The translations under genes were made by a program, and so were the position numbers. Shown one piece after another: positions 10,484 through 20,610 of a stretch of DNA of 55,995 bases. The stretch is from the NCBI GenBank assembly GCA_001970955.1, contig MPUH01000415.1, positions 1-55,995 on the forward strand. Direction: 5' to 3'. How positions within the stretch are numbered: the first letter of the stretch is position 1; each line of letters begins with the position of its first letter. The notes beneath the pieces were generated by a model. It had not been told where the DNA came from and made no database searches. It worked only from the letters and a program-made list of their open reading frames with translations. This DNA is from Stentor coeruleus (Eukaryota; Ciliophora; Heterotrichea; Heterotrichida; Stentoridae).

Positions 10484-11291
10484 TTAAATATGAAAACCTG
10501 TTAGGTTAATAATTTCGATATAAAGTTATAACAATTAATGTTGTTAAGAAAAAATAATGCTTGGAGTGATGGGAATTATTATAAGATATTGTGGGTAAAG
10601 TAGAAGATGCTTTGTTTGTAAATATAGTGATTAAATATGAATATGAGAGTATTTTTGGTAATTATAATATTATAGTCTGGTAAAATATGTATTTGGAATG
10701 TGGAATTGTGTATGTTTTGATATATCCAGGAATATTAAAGTAGCATGTCTAAATATATTATTAAATTCTGCAACTATATGCTTGATTATTCCTACTACTT
10801 TAATCCATCCTTTATCCATTATTATTTCCTACTCCTATCAATTCTTCATAAATCATCTCTCATCCTAAATAAATTCTCAATAAACTTTCTATTCTTAAAT
10901 GCACTCATTTTAATTTACTTCAACTATTCAACTCCAATTTTTTTATAACCTAATCAAATCATTATATTCAATACAATAAATATCTCAATTCAAAATTCTC
11001 AACCTCATTATCTTTTCACATCTCATTCAGTAATAGTCAATCTTTACTTCTAATAAAACTTAAAACATCTTTAACCATAAATAAAAATTTCTACCTTAAT
11101 CCTAATCTCCTACAAATCCAAAAACAAATATTTTACACATATACATAAATCCATATTTCCCGAAAAATGAATATTATTAAAACACATCTAATAACCTGAA
11201 ATCCAACTAAATCTCATAAATCACATCTAAAAATGCTAATCTATAAAAATATTCAAAATAAACTTGTTTTGATTTATAAAAAAAAAAATAA
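10484..11291. other. AT-rich spacer, no gene supported
   Basis: Holds only a 67-codon Tyr/Phe/Ile/Leu-rich open frame (10745-10948) of the kind AT-rich DNA gives by chance. The plus strand is G-bearing and C-poor at 10500-10740 and sharply C-rich and G-poor from about 10780 to 11230. Confidence 0.4.
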
Positions 11292-11747
11292 CTAATCATT
11301 CTTATAATACCTTGTTCTTATTTCTTCTAACATCTCTCCTAGTCTATTATGAGATCCTTCCTTCACCCCTCCCCAATACAAATCTTTTTGGCTATCTTCA
11401 ACTAATTTTAAATCCCCAGTGTTTAAAAGTTGATTCTTCAAATCAGGATGTTGGTCAAATTTTGCTAATAATGCTTGCATCATAATCTCATCTTTCCTTT
11501 TATTCCAATCATTTTCATCATATTCAAATACATGTGCTAATTTTTTTGCTTCATCTGGAGTTTCTGTTAGTCGTATAGCTTCGAATTGATCACCTGTAAA
11601 TTTGTTTGCTTGATAAAAATGCTCTACTGTTTTAAATTCAAGTCCGTTTATTATAATAGGAGAGTAAGCAAAATTGTTAAGAAAAATGTTCTCTTGTTTA
11701 ACTCGGTCAGAGGGTTTGTCGTAAAAGTATATAATTTCTCTATCCAT
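11292..11747 (-). CDS. NADAR domain (YbiA/DUF1768) protein
   Basis: A 151-residue single-domain protein of the NADAR family. Recognisable features are N-x-F-A-Y-S-P-I-I-I-N-G, T-V-E-H-F-Y-Q-A-x-K-F, the A-L-L-A-K-F-D-Q-H segment, the L-L-N-T-G-D-x-x-L-V-E-x-S motif, and a C-terminal W-G-G-x-x-x-G-S-H-N-R-L-G-E-M-L. Family members include E. coli YbiA and plant N-glycosidases acting on early riboflavin intermediates; others are linked to ADP-ribose/NAD chemistry. Substrate here is inferred only. Full length for a stand-alone NADAR protein, no intron. Confidence 0.9.
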   Translation of the reverse strand: MDREIIYFYDKPSDRVKQENIFLNNFAYSPIIINGLEFKTVEHFYQANKFTGDQFEAIRLTETPDEAKKLAHVFEYDENDWNKRKDEIMMQALLAKFDQHPDLKNQLLNTGDLKLVEDSQKDLYWGGVKEGSHNRLGEMLEEIRTRYYKND

Positions 11748-12036
11748 TTATATAATCTTATTCTTGGATGAGGATAAGTTTTAACTTAAAAATAATGTAT
11801 AAGTTTAAAGCTTAAACGAAAAAAATATCGTTATTTGATGTTTAAATTCAAAGGTAATAATTGGTAAGGGTTTTTGAAGACGAAAGATATTTGAGGGAAA
11901 AAGGAATGATTTTTGAATTTTTATTAGAAAATTTAGTTAGAGAGAAATAAAACTGATAATTAGAGGAGAATTAGATATTTTTATTGAAGTTATAAAATAT
12001 TATATTGTTTGACTATGCTTACAAAAATATATTAGA

Positions 12037-12723
12037 CTATTTATGGCTTGTAAATAATTTCGGAAGGGGTTTTTTAATACTTTCAATTTCAATTTCAGTC
12101 ATTCCACTCACACCAAACTCGAAAACCTTTAATTTACTCTTCCCTTCAAGCATCTTAGCAAGTTTTTCCAAGCTTCTCCTTTTCAAATTATTCCCTTCAA
12201 CCCTTAAAACCTCTAAATGTTCCAAATCCATCACTGCTTCTTCAATCTTTTCTGCTCCAACCGAAGTTATGTCATTATAAGAAAAATCTATTTCCCTAAT
12301 TTCCCCCATATAAGGAATAGCTTGACATATAATCTCAACACCTTCATCTGTAAGTTTATTTCTAGGCATGATCAATTTTTCTAGTTTTCTCAAATCAGAA
12401 AGAGTATCAGCAATTTTATTCGCCCCTTCTAATCCTAAACAAGTATTTGATAGAATAAGTTCTTTCAAATTAATGATTTCTGGAAAGATTTTACATAAAA
12501 GTTCACATCCAAGTTCCCCTAATTCTTTTTCTTTAATTTCAAGTTTTTGAATCTTTTTTCCTTTGTGCTGTAGAAATTGTATATACACTTCTCTGAGCTC
12601 TGGGATCATTTTTTCACAGTGTGTTTTATATGCAAGTACTGCAGGGGAGTCAGAGTCAGCTGCGGAAATAAGTAAAAATTCTTCAGTTTCTTTAGGACTT
12701 TGTAAACATGAACAGTTGCCCAT
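12037..12723 (-). CDS. Leucine-rich repeat protein with acylation-type N-terminus
   Basis: A 228-residue protein with about five ribonuclease-inhibitor-type leucine-rich repeats between residues 55 and 205 (L-x-x-L-I-L-S/P-x-N patterns alternating with helical G-A/x-K/E-I-A/E segments). The N-terminus is M-G-N-C-S-C-L: Gly2 fits N-myristoylation and Cys4/Cys6 fit palmitoylation, so membrane attachment is likely. LRR proteins of this type are usually protein-binding scaffolds; no catalytic domain is seen. Ends in K-L-F-T-S-H-K. Confidence 0.82.
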   Translation of the reverse strand: MGNCSCLQSPKETEEFLLISAADSDSPAVLAYKTHCEKMIPELREVYIQFLQHKGKKIQKLEIKEKELGELGCELLCKIFPEIINLKELILSNTCLGLEGANKIADTLSDLRKLEKLIMPRNKLTDEGVEIICQAIPYMGEIREIDFSYNDITSVGAEKIEEAVMDLEHLEVLRVEGNNLKRRSLEKLAKMLEGKSKLKVFEFGVSGMTEIEIESIKKPLPKLFTSHK

Positions 12724-13056
12724 TATTACAACAATTAATTATGTTTTATATCGAATTTGTATTAATTTTATGGAAACACTTTGGGAGGAGAAAATAGATG
12801 TTTTTAGGATTTGGTAGAGGTTAAGATATTAGATCGAAGAAAATTATAGCATGAAATGGTTTAGGCTATGGAAATACAGAATTAGTTAAGGTATTTTGAT
12901 TACATTTATTTATTTTAGGAGATTTTAGAATGAATTTAAGGTAACTCAGACTAGAAACAGAAAATATAATAATAGATATGATGATTTTTTTTAAAAAAAA
13001 AAGCTAATAAGTTCTAATAAATTATTATAATTAGATATTTTACCAGTTTATTTGTA
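12724..13056. other. Spacer with C-poor 5' flank of the LRR gene
   Basis: No gene seen. The plus strand from 12724 to about 13000 has many G and very few C, so the LRR gene's sense strand is G-poor just upstream of its start. Confidence 0.4.
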
Positions 13057-13616
13057 TCAATCCACTAGTATCAGATTTCCGTTTTCATATTTCAATTTGT
13101 CAATCAATAAATCATATCGGCCTTTTTCCCCCATTATTCGAAATGCATTTTCATATGGAAATCGAAGTTTGAACATTTCTTCTGAATCGAAAGCGATAAC
13201 AATAATTTTTTTCTTATCTTTATATATCTCAAACTCAAAAAACTTTTCACCTATTCTTTGGCTTTTCAAATAAACCAGCTTTTTGTGTTTAGTATTTTTT
13301 GCTGCTTTAGTAGTTTTCGGTATCTTTTTATTATTCCCAAGTGTATATAGATATTCACTAATCCTATGCAGTAAACATTCTTGTTATTTTCTATCTTCCT
13401 CAAATTTAGATTGTGAGTATAAAGAACTTTGATTTTGTAATCTTTTAACAAGAAAGCTATTCTCTTTAAATATTTTAGATGATATTTTTTTTCTTTCATT
13501 TTGTCTCACTGAAAGATTTTTCTTTATTTTTGTAAAACTCTTCGACCTGGTTGCCATGATTTTCGACATTTTCTCAAGTAGTATTCGATTTTCTCTTTCG
13601 ATTTCGGTATAGCGAT

Positions 13617-13631
13617 CTATTTTTTATTTAC
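13617..13631 (-). other. 15-nt intron
   Basis: GTAAATAAAAAATAG on the sense strand; its removal joins the F-E-D and R-Y-T-E-I-E halves of the CFAP97 motif in frame. Confidence 0.75.
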
Positions 13632-13653
13632 CTTCAAATTATTGTTTCTTTTT

Positions 13654-13851
13654 TGCGTTTTTTTCTAAGTAACTATAGCAGAAAGGTTTTTTAAAGTTAA
13701 TTCGAGACTTGATTGATTTTAGATTTTCTTGATGCAACTCATAANGTTATTTATTTTTGCGTTTTTTTCTAAGTGACTATAGTGGAAAGGTTTTTTAAAG
13801 TTAATTCGAGACTTGATTGATTTTAGATTTTCTTGATGCAACTCATAAAGT
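13654..13851. repeat. Imperfect ~90-bp direct repeat around a single N (13745)
   Basis: The segment before the N recurs after it with three substitutions in one 12-base stretch (taactatagcag against tgactatagtgg) plus divergence at the join. The mismatches mean the two contig ends may come from different alleles or paralogues, unlike the perfect joins at 4948 and 6618. Confidence 0.75.
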
Positions 13852-14091
13852 TTTGTATCCCATATTTTCTGTAAGTGATTATAGCATATTGTTGTATGCT
13901 AATAGTTTATTAAAATAAGAAAATAGTAAACCATTTGAATAGCAACTTAATAAAAAAGTTTCTAGTTATAATTCATAATATTTTTTTTATTTTTAATACA
14001 AACTCTAATGACAAATCCATAAAGCCTTCCTCGAAAAACTAGCAGAAATGATTAGTTATTGAAAACAAAACTTAAGTATATTAGGATAAAA

Positions 14092-16830
14092 ATGAACAAT
14101 TGGACTGAAAATTTAGCCGAGTATTTTAAAGACATTTGCCCTTTAATAGAATGCTTTTTGACAATTGGACTTGAAGAAAAAGACTTCCAAAACCATTTTG
14201 AGTTCGGTGAAAAACTCGAAGCAAAAATAATTTCCCAGTTTCCACCTAAGAATGCTCTCCGAATCAATATCCCAGATACATTACCAACAGTATTATTTAC
14301 ATAGTTTTGTTTTCCAAACGGAGTTGATTTAGTTAAAAATCGTGATGTTCCTGCAAGTACATATAGTAATATACTTACTGATGAGCATGGGGAGCTACTT
14401 TATTGTTCTATTCTTAAAGTCTATGAACCTTATGTTTCAACAAAGTTTTCTTCAATAGATTTTACTCTAGACATTCAAGAACTACCTCTTATCGAACTTG
14501 GCAAAAGTGCAAGTGAATCCATAGAAAAAACAGAATCGACTTTAAATTCTCCAAGAATTGCTTCAAGATTTTCCTTTTACTACCCTGATGGACTACTTGT
14601 TCCAAAAGGACTTGTAATCCTATCAAAACAGCCTCTTTTTCAAACATACCAAAACATTCTTTTAAACTTATACAAACTAAGCAAAAAAAATCTATCATTG
14701 CCATTAGAATGCTATATAAGCCATTTAGTCTTACAAGTTCCATTGCCATCTCGTGGTCATGTTATCATTCATTATTATCTTGGTCGTGAAAAATTCGCCA
14801 TATCATTACCTCAATGTAACAAACTCCCAGTTTTCGATTTAAATCTAGGAATTTTATTTAATTCATTAGACCTTGAGAATATTTTAACTTTATTCAGGAA
14901 TATTATAATAGAAAAATCTACAGTTTTTGTTTCTGAAAGTGAAGAAAAACTAATATCATGCACATATTCAATAATATCTTTATTATTTCCAATGCATTGG
15001 AATATGGTTTATGTGCCTATATTACCATGTACTTTATTAGATTATTTGTATTCCCCTGTAACTTTTATTTTTGGTGTTCATGCTAAGTATATTGATGACG
15101 TGTTTTCTAGAGTTAATGATAGTGTTTGCATAGTAGATTTGGATAATAATAGATTTCTTGTAAGCAATACTCCAGCTTATCATAGAAAAAACTCAGTGAA
15201 TTTTATTATCCCGAAATTACCAGAACATTATGGGAAAAAACTTAGAAAAAAACTAGAAGGGACACTGACAAAATCTGGGATTATTAGAGGGAAATCAATA
15301 AAATTAGCTAGACCTATACTTGATAGTACTTCAGCGTTTACAATCAGAAACAACTTTTTCCAGTTCTTTGTGTCGATTTTATTAGACTATAAAAAATACA
15401 TGATTTTTGAACCAAAAATAGGCTGTACAGACACATTTAATTCTGCTGCGTTTCTTCATAATTGTTCTGATAAGGATTTTATGAGCTGTTTCATCGAAAC
15501 CCAAATGTTTTCTAATTTCTGCGAAAGTAGGATCAGACCTAAAAATGTTGAAGAACACTGTGAAGGGTTATTATTTGATGAAGAAATCATAGCAAAGTCA
15601 AATAGATTTAGTTTGAATTTTACTAAAACAATAGTGACTTTTATATATGATAAATCCCAAGATCATAATACAACATATACAGTGCCGTTATTAGAAACAT
15701 TTTTTAAGTCTTCAGAAATTTATACATATAAAAAATTCCCTGATTTCAATTATAATGAGATTAATCAATATGAAATACCTAATATAAAACCCCCAAAATA
15801 TGCTGAAAGTATAGATAAGAAATCATCAATAACACCTAATTGGAAAACTAATTCTGAATGTTTATTAACTAGCTGGATGGATTTATGGGGATTACTTATA
15901 AGCTCACAACATAATTCAGAACATAATACAAGGATAAATGAATTAGTTATGATTGCTGAAAAACTTCAACATAGTACGACTATGCCAACGATATCTTTGT
16001 ATAAATATTTACTTGAAAGATGCTTTGTAACACAACCTTCAATTGCTTTACCGATTTTTAGTTTTATGAGTACTGCGAAAATACCAACTGATGCTGAGAC
16101 TTTGCAGTTGTTACAGAAGATTGTGTCGAAGCTTTATGCTAGTGATCAGAATATTGTTATGCAGAATACAGGTACAAATTTACTGATAACTAAGATTGAG
16201 AATGAACAGATGGCTGAGATTAAGTTAAAAAGGGTATTTACTAAACCAGAAGATACACAGGTTTTTGCTAAACAAGAAGTATCATTTCTCATAAAAGAAA
16301 CCTGTAAAAAATGCTCCCGTGCACTTAAAGCTGATGACATCTCTCAAAAATGGAGTAAAGCTGAATACAACTACGAAAGCGCTTGTATAGCCTGTGAAGA
16401 AAAAATTCTTCCAAAACTTGTAGTCCGAGTTGGTTTAGAAATATGTTACTACAAAGAAACCCCAACAAGTACACGAGAAGAAACCCTTTTTATATCCCCT
16501 CAAGCATTACGCAAGCTAATAAGCGATTTAATTCTAAGCCAAAAAGACTTAGAATTAGAACAACTCCGATGTGGTTATCCAATGATTTTCTGGAATGCAG
16601 TTTATTATTTCTATATAAACAACCTACCATTTGATTTTCTTTTAATGTACGAAAACGAAGAGCAATCTTCTGATATTTTTCTAACAACAGAAGAACTAAA
16701 AGGAGGATGGAATTATGATATGATTACTAAATCATCACAAACAGAACTTAGTTTAAAAGATATACAAAAAGCAGAAAAGAAGTATAAAAATTTTGAAAAA
16801 AACCTCATAAGAAATATGACTTTTATATAA
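14092..16830 (+). CDS. DENN domain Rab GEF, DENND4-like
   Basis: A 907-residue protein after removal of a 15-nt intron at 14290-14304; without removal the frame stops in the intron. The N-terminal part has F-C-F-P-N-G-V-D and F-Y-Y-P-D-G-L/K-G-L-V-I-L-S (uDENN-type). The central part has the cDENN signature around H-W-N-M-V-Y-V-P-I-L-P, L-L-D-Y-L-Y-S-P and G-V-H-A-K-Y. The C-terminal part has PPR-like helices and a zinc-ribbon-like C-x2-C ... C-x2-C segment near residue 732, arranged as in DENND4/Crag proteins. DENND4 proteins activate Rab10/Rab8-type GTPases. Start is ATG 14092; the frame is open 11 codons upstream without ATG. Convergent with the next gene, 39 bp apart. Confidence 0.88.
14290..14304 (+). 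other. 15-nt intron
   Basis: GTATTATTTACATAG; splicing joins L-P-T to F-C-F-P-N-G and merges the first 66 codons with the rest of the DENN gene. Confidence 0.9.
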
Positions 16831-16869
16831 GTTGATTAGTTATAAAATCATTTAGTTGATAAATAAAAC

Positions 16870-18021
16870 TTATGAAACTATTTTAAAACCTGAGCTTCTT
16901 ATTGCCCGATTAGGTGTTGAAAACCTTAAAGGCATTGAAGGGGTTACTGGAACATCAGACTTCTGACTAAGTGTCCTCTCCCAAACCGAGGGCTTAGGGT
17001 TTGTTTTAGATGGGTATAAAGTTTTAGCATTCATCCCTTCATAAGGATTATGGTTGATAATATCATATCCACGTTTAGGGTCTTCAGTATATCTTTCATG
17101 TGAAATACGATTAGTAGCTTGGAATTTTGCTTTTTCTTGGAATTCAATATCCCTATCATGATACTCTTTTTCTATATCATAACGATTTTCAAAACGTTGT
17201 TTAGCTTGTTTATTTTTCATATCAATCTCATATAACCTTGCTGCATCAACAACTTTACTACTTATAGCTTGATAAAGTGCTCCTTCACTATATTTAACCC
17301 CATTCGGCAATTCTTCGTATTTTTTTTTGCATAACGTCGTAGCATCTTCTAAAGCTTTTTTTTTTTCAAACTCTTCTTTTTCTGAGTCGATATATTTACA
17401 AGTAAAAATATCATAGTCATGAGCTTTCCAATACTCCTCTGCAGCTTGAAGTTTATAAGATTCAAGGTCTTTTTTAGCTTTATCTTCATGACCTTGTAGG
17501 TATTTATTTGAAATTATATTGAAATCCCTATGCTCCACAACATTTATCTTGTAGGTTTTAGGTTTTTCAATTGGTCTTGGTGGACGATGTTCTGGAGGAA
17601 GATAGTGATGATCTGAAAAATCTAAGCATGAAATAATATTATAAGGTGTTTTGCTGTTGTTGCCCAAATTTCGGCTCTTATAATTTGGGGGTTTTTCTAT
17701 AGGGTAACCTGGGAGATTTTCTAAACCTTTGAGTTTGTCATCAAGATTTATGATATCGAAGGTTTGTTCGTATCTTAATGATCGATCTTTGTTTTTTGCT
17801 AAAGTTTCAACTAGTCTGTCTCGTTCGATTTTTTGAACGTTATGCTCTATTTCAGGATTGGTGTATGTTTGAAGGATTGGATTGTAGCGATTTTCTAATG
17901 CTTGCATGTCGTTATGAGTTATACGGGGATGAGGTACTGCATTAGTCCAAGAGATGTTGGTTTTTTCTAGTTCATATTTTTTTAAGTCTTCTCTCCACTC
18001 TTCTACTGCTGAAGGATCCAT
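16870..18021 (-). CDS. Charged hypothetical protein with repeated (F/Y)-(D/N)-I-I motif
   Basis: A 383-residue, highly charged, Pro/Tyr-rich protein with no membrane segment. A short motif recurs: F-D-I-I-N near 90, Y-N-I-I-S near 128, F-N-I-I-S-N-K-Y-L near 168, Y-D-I-F-T near 203, Y-D-I-I-N-H-N-P-Y-E-G near 325, with helical Lys/Glu-rich stretches between. Such spaced aromatic-acidic motifs in extended proteins are common among axonemal microtubule-binding proteins, so a ciliary role is a reasonable guess only. The ATG follows CATATAA. Confidence 0.78.
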   Translation of the reverse strand: MDPSAVEEWREDLKKYELEKTNISWTNAVPHPRITHNDMQALENRYNPILQTYTNPEIEHNVQKIERDRLVETLAKNKDRSLRYEQTFDIINLDDKLKGLENLPGYPIEKPPNYKSRNLGNNSKTPYNIISCLDFSDHHYLPPEHRPPRPIEKPKTYKINVVEHRDFNIISNKYLQGHEDKAKKDLESYKLQAAEEYWKAHDYDIFTCKYIDSEKEEFEKKKALEDATTLCKKKYEELPNGVKYSEGALYQAISSKVVDAARLYEIDMKNKQAKQRFENRYDIEKEYHDRDIEFQEKAKFQATNRISHERYTEDPKRGYDIINHNPYEGMNAKTLYPSKTNPKPSVWERTLSQKSDVPVTPSMPLRFSTPNRAIRSSGFKIVS

Positions 18022-18853
18022 TTATATGTTTAGGTATAGGGAAAAAGGTCACATTTCGATTTAAGGTTTTGTGGATTTTGTTACTTGATAGGTTTGAATG
18101 TCTTTTGGTGGGCTGGGATATTTTATAAGGCTGAGGATTTTTTGGGCTATACTTGCTATGAAGGAATTTCGAAAAATATTATTTATAGTGCCCGGGCATT
18201 CAGATTTTGTGTATTTTTATAATCTACCAATAATACATACTTTCTATTAATTTTTGACATTAAAATATTAGTATTNTGTGTATTTTTATAATCTACCAAT
18301 AATACATACTTTCTATTAATTTTTGACATTAAAATATTAGTATTATTGCCTTAAATAGATTTCACTAGACTAACCCAATACACAAGCAAAAATGATAAAA
18401 TAATCCAAACTTCACCATAAAAGCCACAACAATTTCATTCTAATTATTCCCAATATCTACTTTCCATCCATTAACTCCATTAATTTCTGCTAAAAATTAT
18501 ATTAAGTTGTTACAAAGTATCAGCATTAAAAACACCACAATCAACAAATCATCTAATCCCATAAAATCTATTTTCTATACAAAAATGAAAATAAATTTTA
18601 TTATAAATAAACTATATTAAACCAAACACATAACAAATTCTAAACTTGTATCTTTTTCTAACTTATACAAGATATTCCAAACCAGAAATCATATTAGCCA
18701 CTACTTATATTAAATATTTTAATTACAACATTCAGTTATATTTCTCCTAAATACTGAGCATTCCTATTTTCATAACCTTCACACTGGTCCTTTTATATAA
18801 AAATTAGTAAATTATTAAAGTCAAAAAGTTAATATAAGACCAGTTCACAGTAA
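18022..18853. other. Spacer with an assembly-join repeat
   Basis: No gene seen. The first 140 bases are G-rich and C-poor on the plus strand (flank of the minus-strand gene); from 18350 to 18780 the plus strand is C-bearing and G-poor ahead of the zinc-finger gene. It contains the N-bounded 68-bp duplication listed separately. Confidence 0.45.
18208..18344. repeat. 68-bp direct repeat around a single N (18276)
   Basis: Copy 1 is 18208-18275 and copy 2 is 18277-18344, identical as read; another unmerged contig overlap in noncoding DNA. Confidence 0.88.
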
Positions 18854-19336
18854 ATGTCCATCAAAATCAGCCAATTCCCGTGTAAGTACTCAAGTTGCGA
18901 TAAATCTTATAGTAGTAAATACAATTTACGCCGTCATATCGAATCAAGCCATAGTAAAGTCAAAAGATTTCGCTGTAGAATCTGTGGGAAATATTTATCA
19001 TCAAAACAGAATCTGCAAGAGCATCTTTATACGCACACTCAGGTTAAACCTTATGTGTGCCAGGAGCCACATTGTGGAAAAACCTTCAGACAGAGCAGTC
19101 AACTCTCCAATCATAAAAAGCTTCATCAGGAGCTTAATTTGATGGTCCGTCAACAGAATGAATTGAAAGATTTTAAGGTATTTTTTAAGCAGTTGACGCA
19201 ATATTATAAACAGTTTACAAAAGAGTTGATTGAATACCCTTGTAACCTTGCTCAAGAGATTGTTTTTCTTCCTGGCTTATCCGGACCGCAAATTTTCATT
19301 TGCTTGCCTAGGCTAGCCCAGTTAAAATTAGACTAA
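18854..19336 (+). CDS. C2H2 zinc finger protein (three fingers)
   Basis: A 160-residue protein whose first ~95 residues are three C2H2 fingers: C-x4-C-x12-H-x4-H, C-x2-C-x12-H-x3-H, then C-x4-C-x12-H-x3-H with the T-H-T-Q-V-K-P-Y linker. The array resembles TFIIIA/Kruppel-type sequence-specific nucleic-acid binding fingers. The C-terminal 65 residues are not recognised. No intron; followed by the longest gene-free stretch of the window. Confidence 0.92.
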   Translation: MSIKISQFPCKYSSCDKSYSSKYNLRRHIESSHSKVKRFRCRICGKYLSSKQNLQEHLYTHTQVKPYVCQEPHCGKTFRQSSQLSNHKKLHQELNLMVRQQNELKDFKVFFKQLTQYYKQFTKELIEYPCNLAQEIVFLPGLSGPQIFICLPRLAQLKLD

Positions 19337-20130
19337 AGAAGTTTTAATATAACATCTAAGCTTGCAAATAATTAATATCTGAACTACTGAGAACCTTTTA
19401 TATTGAAATAAATCAAAAACTGCCTAAGATTGTTTGTGTGACTATATTATATCTTCTTTTGAAATTGTGGAAACCACAGATAGTTAATGCATAGAATACC
19501 CAAAAATATGATTTTTGTTACTCCTAAGTATTTATGATTGAAGATCGGTATAATTTATGAATTTAAATACTAGATTATTTTTAGAGATTAATAGGCTTAT
19601 ATGGTTTTTACTGTCAACACGTGTGATGATGAGACGAAACTTTAATACTCTACCATCTTATAAAGTTTTGCCAAATAAATATAATAGGATTTATTAATCA
19701 AAATATAAATACTTTATGTTTATTATAACTTTAGAAAATGGCAGGATTATTAGAAAATACTAAATAACAATTTAAATCTGGAGTAAAAACATGATTTTTA
19801 TGATACGAATAAATTAACACTTCAAGCTGTACATTAAATTTGTTTTTATTATATATATTGTTGCTCTGAATACTATCCTTAGGCATAAATTTCAATTTTA
19901 GTTTAAACATATGATATTAAGTGAAATAAATTTACAAAAATAGCTTGCAGATATTATATAATGAATCATAAATCAATGATATTCATGAAACATTAATATA
20001 AATAGTATATAGTTGCATATAATTATTTGAGAATGATTAGGAATATGTAAAATTATATAAACTCTCATGTATTATTTGTATTAAAATTTTATTTTTTATT
20101 TAAAAGACAAAGCAATTCGTTTACATTGTT

Positions 20131-20290
20131 GGGGGTGTTATAATTAAGAACTCTTCAGCCAAGTAAAAAGTCACATAGCCAGCGACAATGAGTGGTTTAA
20201 CATACCGAATCTGCCCAAAGAAAGAGATTGTAGGACAAACAAACCTCGATCGGACAAGGTTTAAACCATGCCACCTTAGCTATCACCCAC
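20131..20290. ncRNA. Candidate structured noncoding RNA (class unknown)
   Basis: About 160 bases of clearly higher GC in AT-rich DNA, without an open frame. Visible pairing on the plus strand: the ends GGGTG...TATA and TATCACCC; an inner helix TGGTTTAA / TTAAACCA (from about 20194 and 20260); within it a hairpin AATCT / AGATT; and a hairpin AAACCT-10 nt-AGGTTT (20241-20262). GGTTTAAACC resembles a weak Pol III B box. No match to tRNA, 5S, SRP, RNase P or U snRNAs is convincing. The strand is undetermined because most of the helices work both ways. Confidence 0.4.
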
Positions 20291-20432
20291 TTTAAACTTT
20301 GTTATAATTATTTTAAACTAGTTTTTATTATTTATAAATTTATGTTTACTCAATGAATGCATATCAGATTTTAAAATTATTCCATATTAGTCAAGCCCAA
20401 ACTTATATGCCATTTTATTTTACAATTAAAGA

Positions 20433-20610
20433 ACATATTTATCGTTTTCAGCATATCGGCTTAGTATAAGTAATTTTTTTATGAATTTCAACAAATCTAT
20501 AACATTTTAATCAGCCAGCATACATATTTATCGTTTTCAGCATATCGGCTTAGTATAAGTAATTTTTTTATCAATTTCAACAAATCTATAACATTTTAAT
20601 CAGCCAGCAT
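20433..20610. repeat. 89-bp tandem duplication
   Basis: Two copies (20433-20521, 20522-20610) differing at one base, with no N between them. It may be a true tandem duplication or an overlap closed without an N. Confidence 0.85.

Larger units (their letters stand above)
13057..13899 (-). pseudogene. CFAP97/Hemingway-type ciliary gene with two in-frame TAA codons
   Basis: Reading the minus strand from about 13899, one frame carries a CFAP97-type (Hemingway) domain: a W-D-x-K-L-Y-E-x-H-x-x-x-L start, then E-D-R-Y-T-E-I-E-R-E-N-R and L-L-E-K-M-S-K-I-M, and finally Y-S-x-x-x-F-E-E-D. A 15-nt intron (13617-13631) must be removed, and removal keeps the frame. Two TAA codons interrupt it, at 13639-13641 between K-K-K-Q and F-E-D-R-Y, and at 13384-13386 between E-E-D-R-K and Q-E-C-L-L. 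The frame continues to a TGA at 13057-13059. No clear start ATG is seen, and an N with an imperfect duplication lies in the 5' exon. Decayed gene is the simplest reading; recoding is the alternative. Confidence 0.7.

Noticed and set aside
10745..10948. 67-codon open frame rich in Tyr, Phe, Ile and Leu
   Set aside because: Composition is what AT-rich noncoding DNA gives; no start context, domain or conservation sign.
12005..12817. Three plus-strand open frames opposite the LRR gene
   Set aside because: They are antisense shadows of a clear minus-strand LRR coding region.
20155..20215. U4 snRNA
   Set aside because: A short resemblance to the U4 5' stem-loop (AGCC, AATGAG, GGTTTA, CCGA in order) needs several insertions, and the U4 stem partners are missing.
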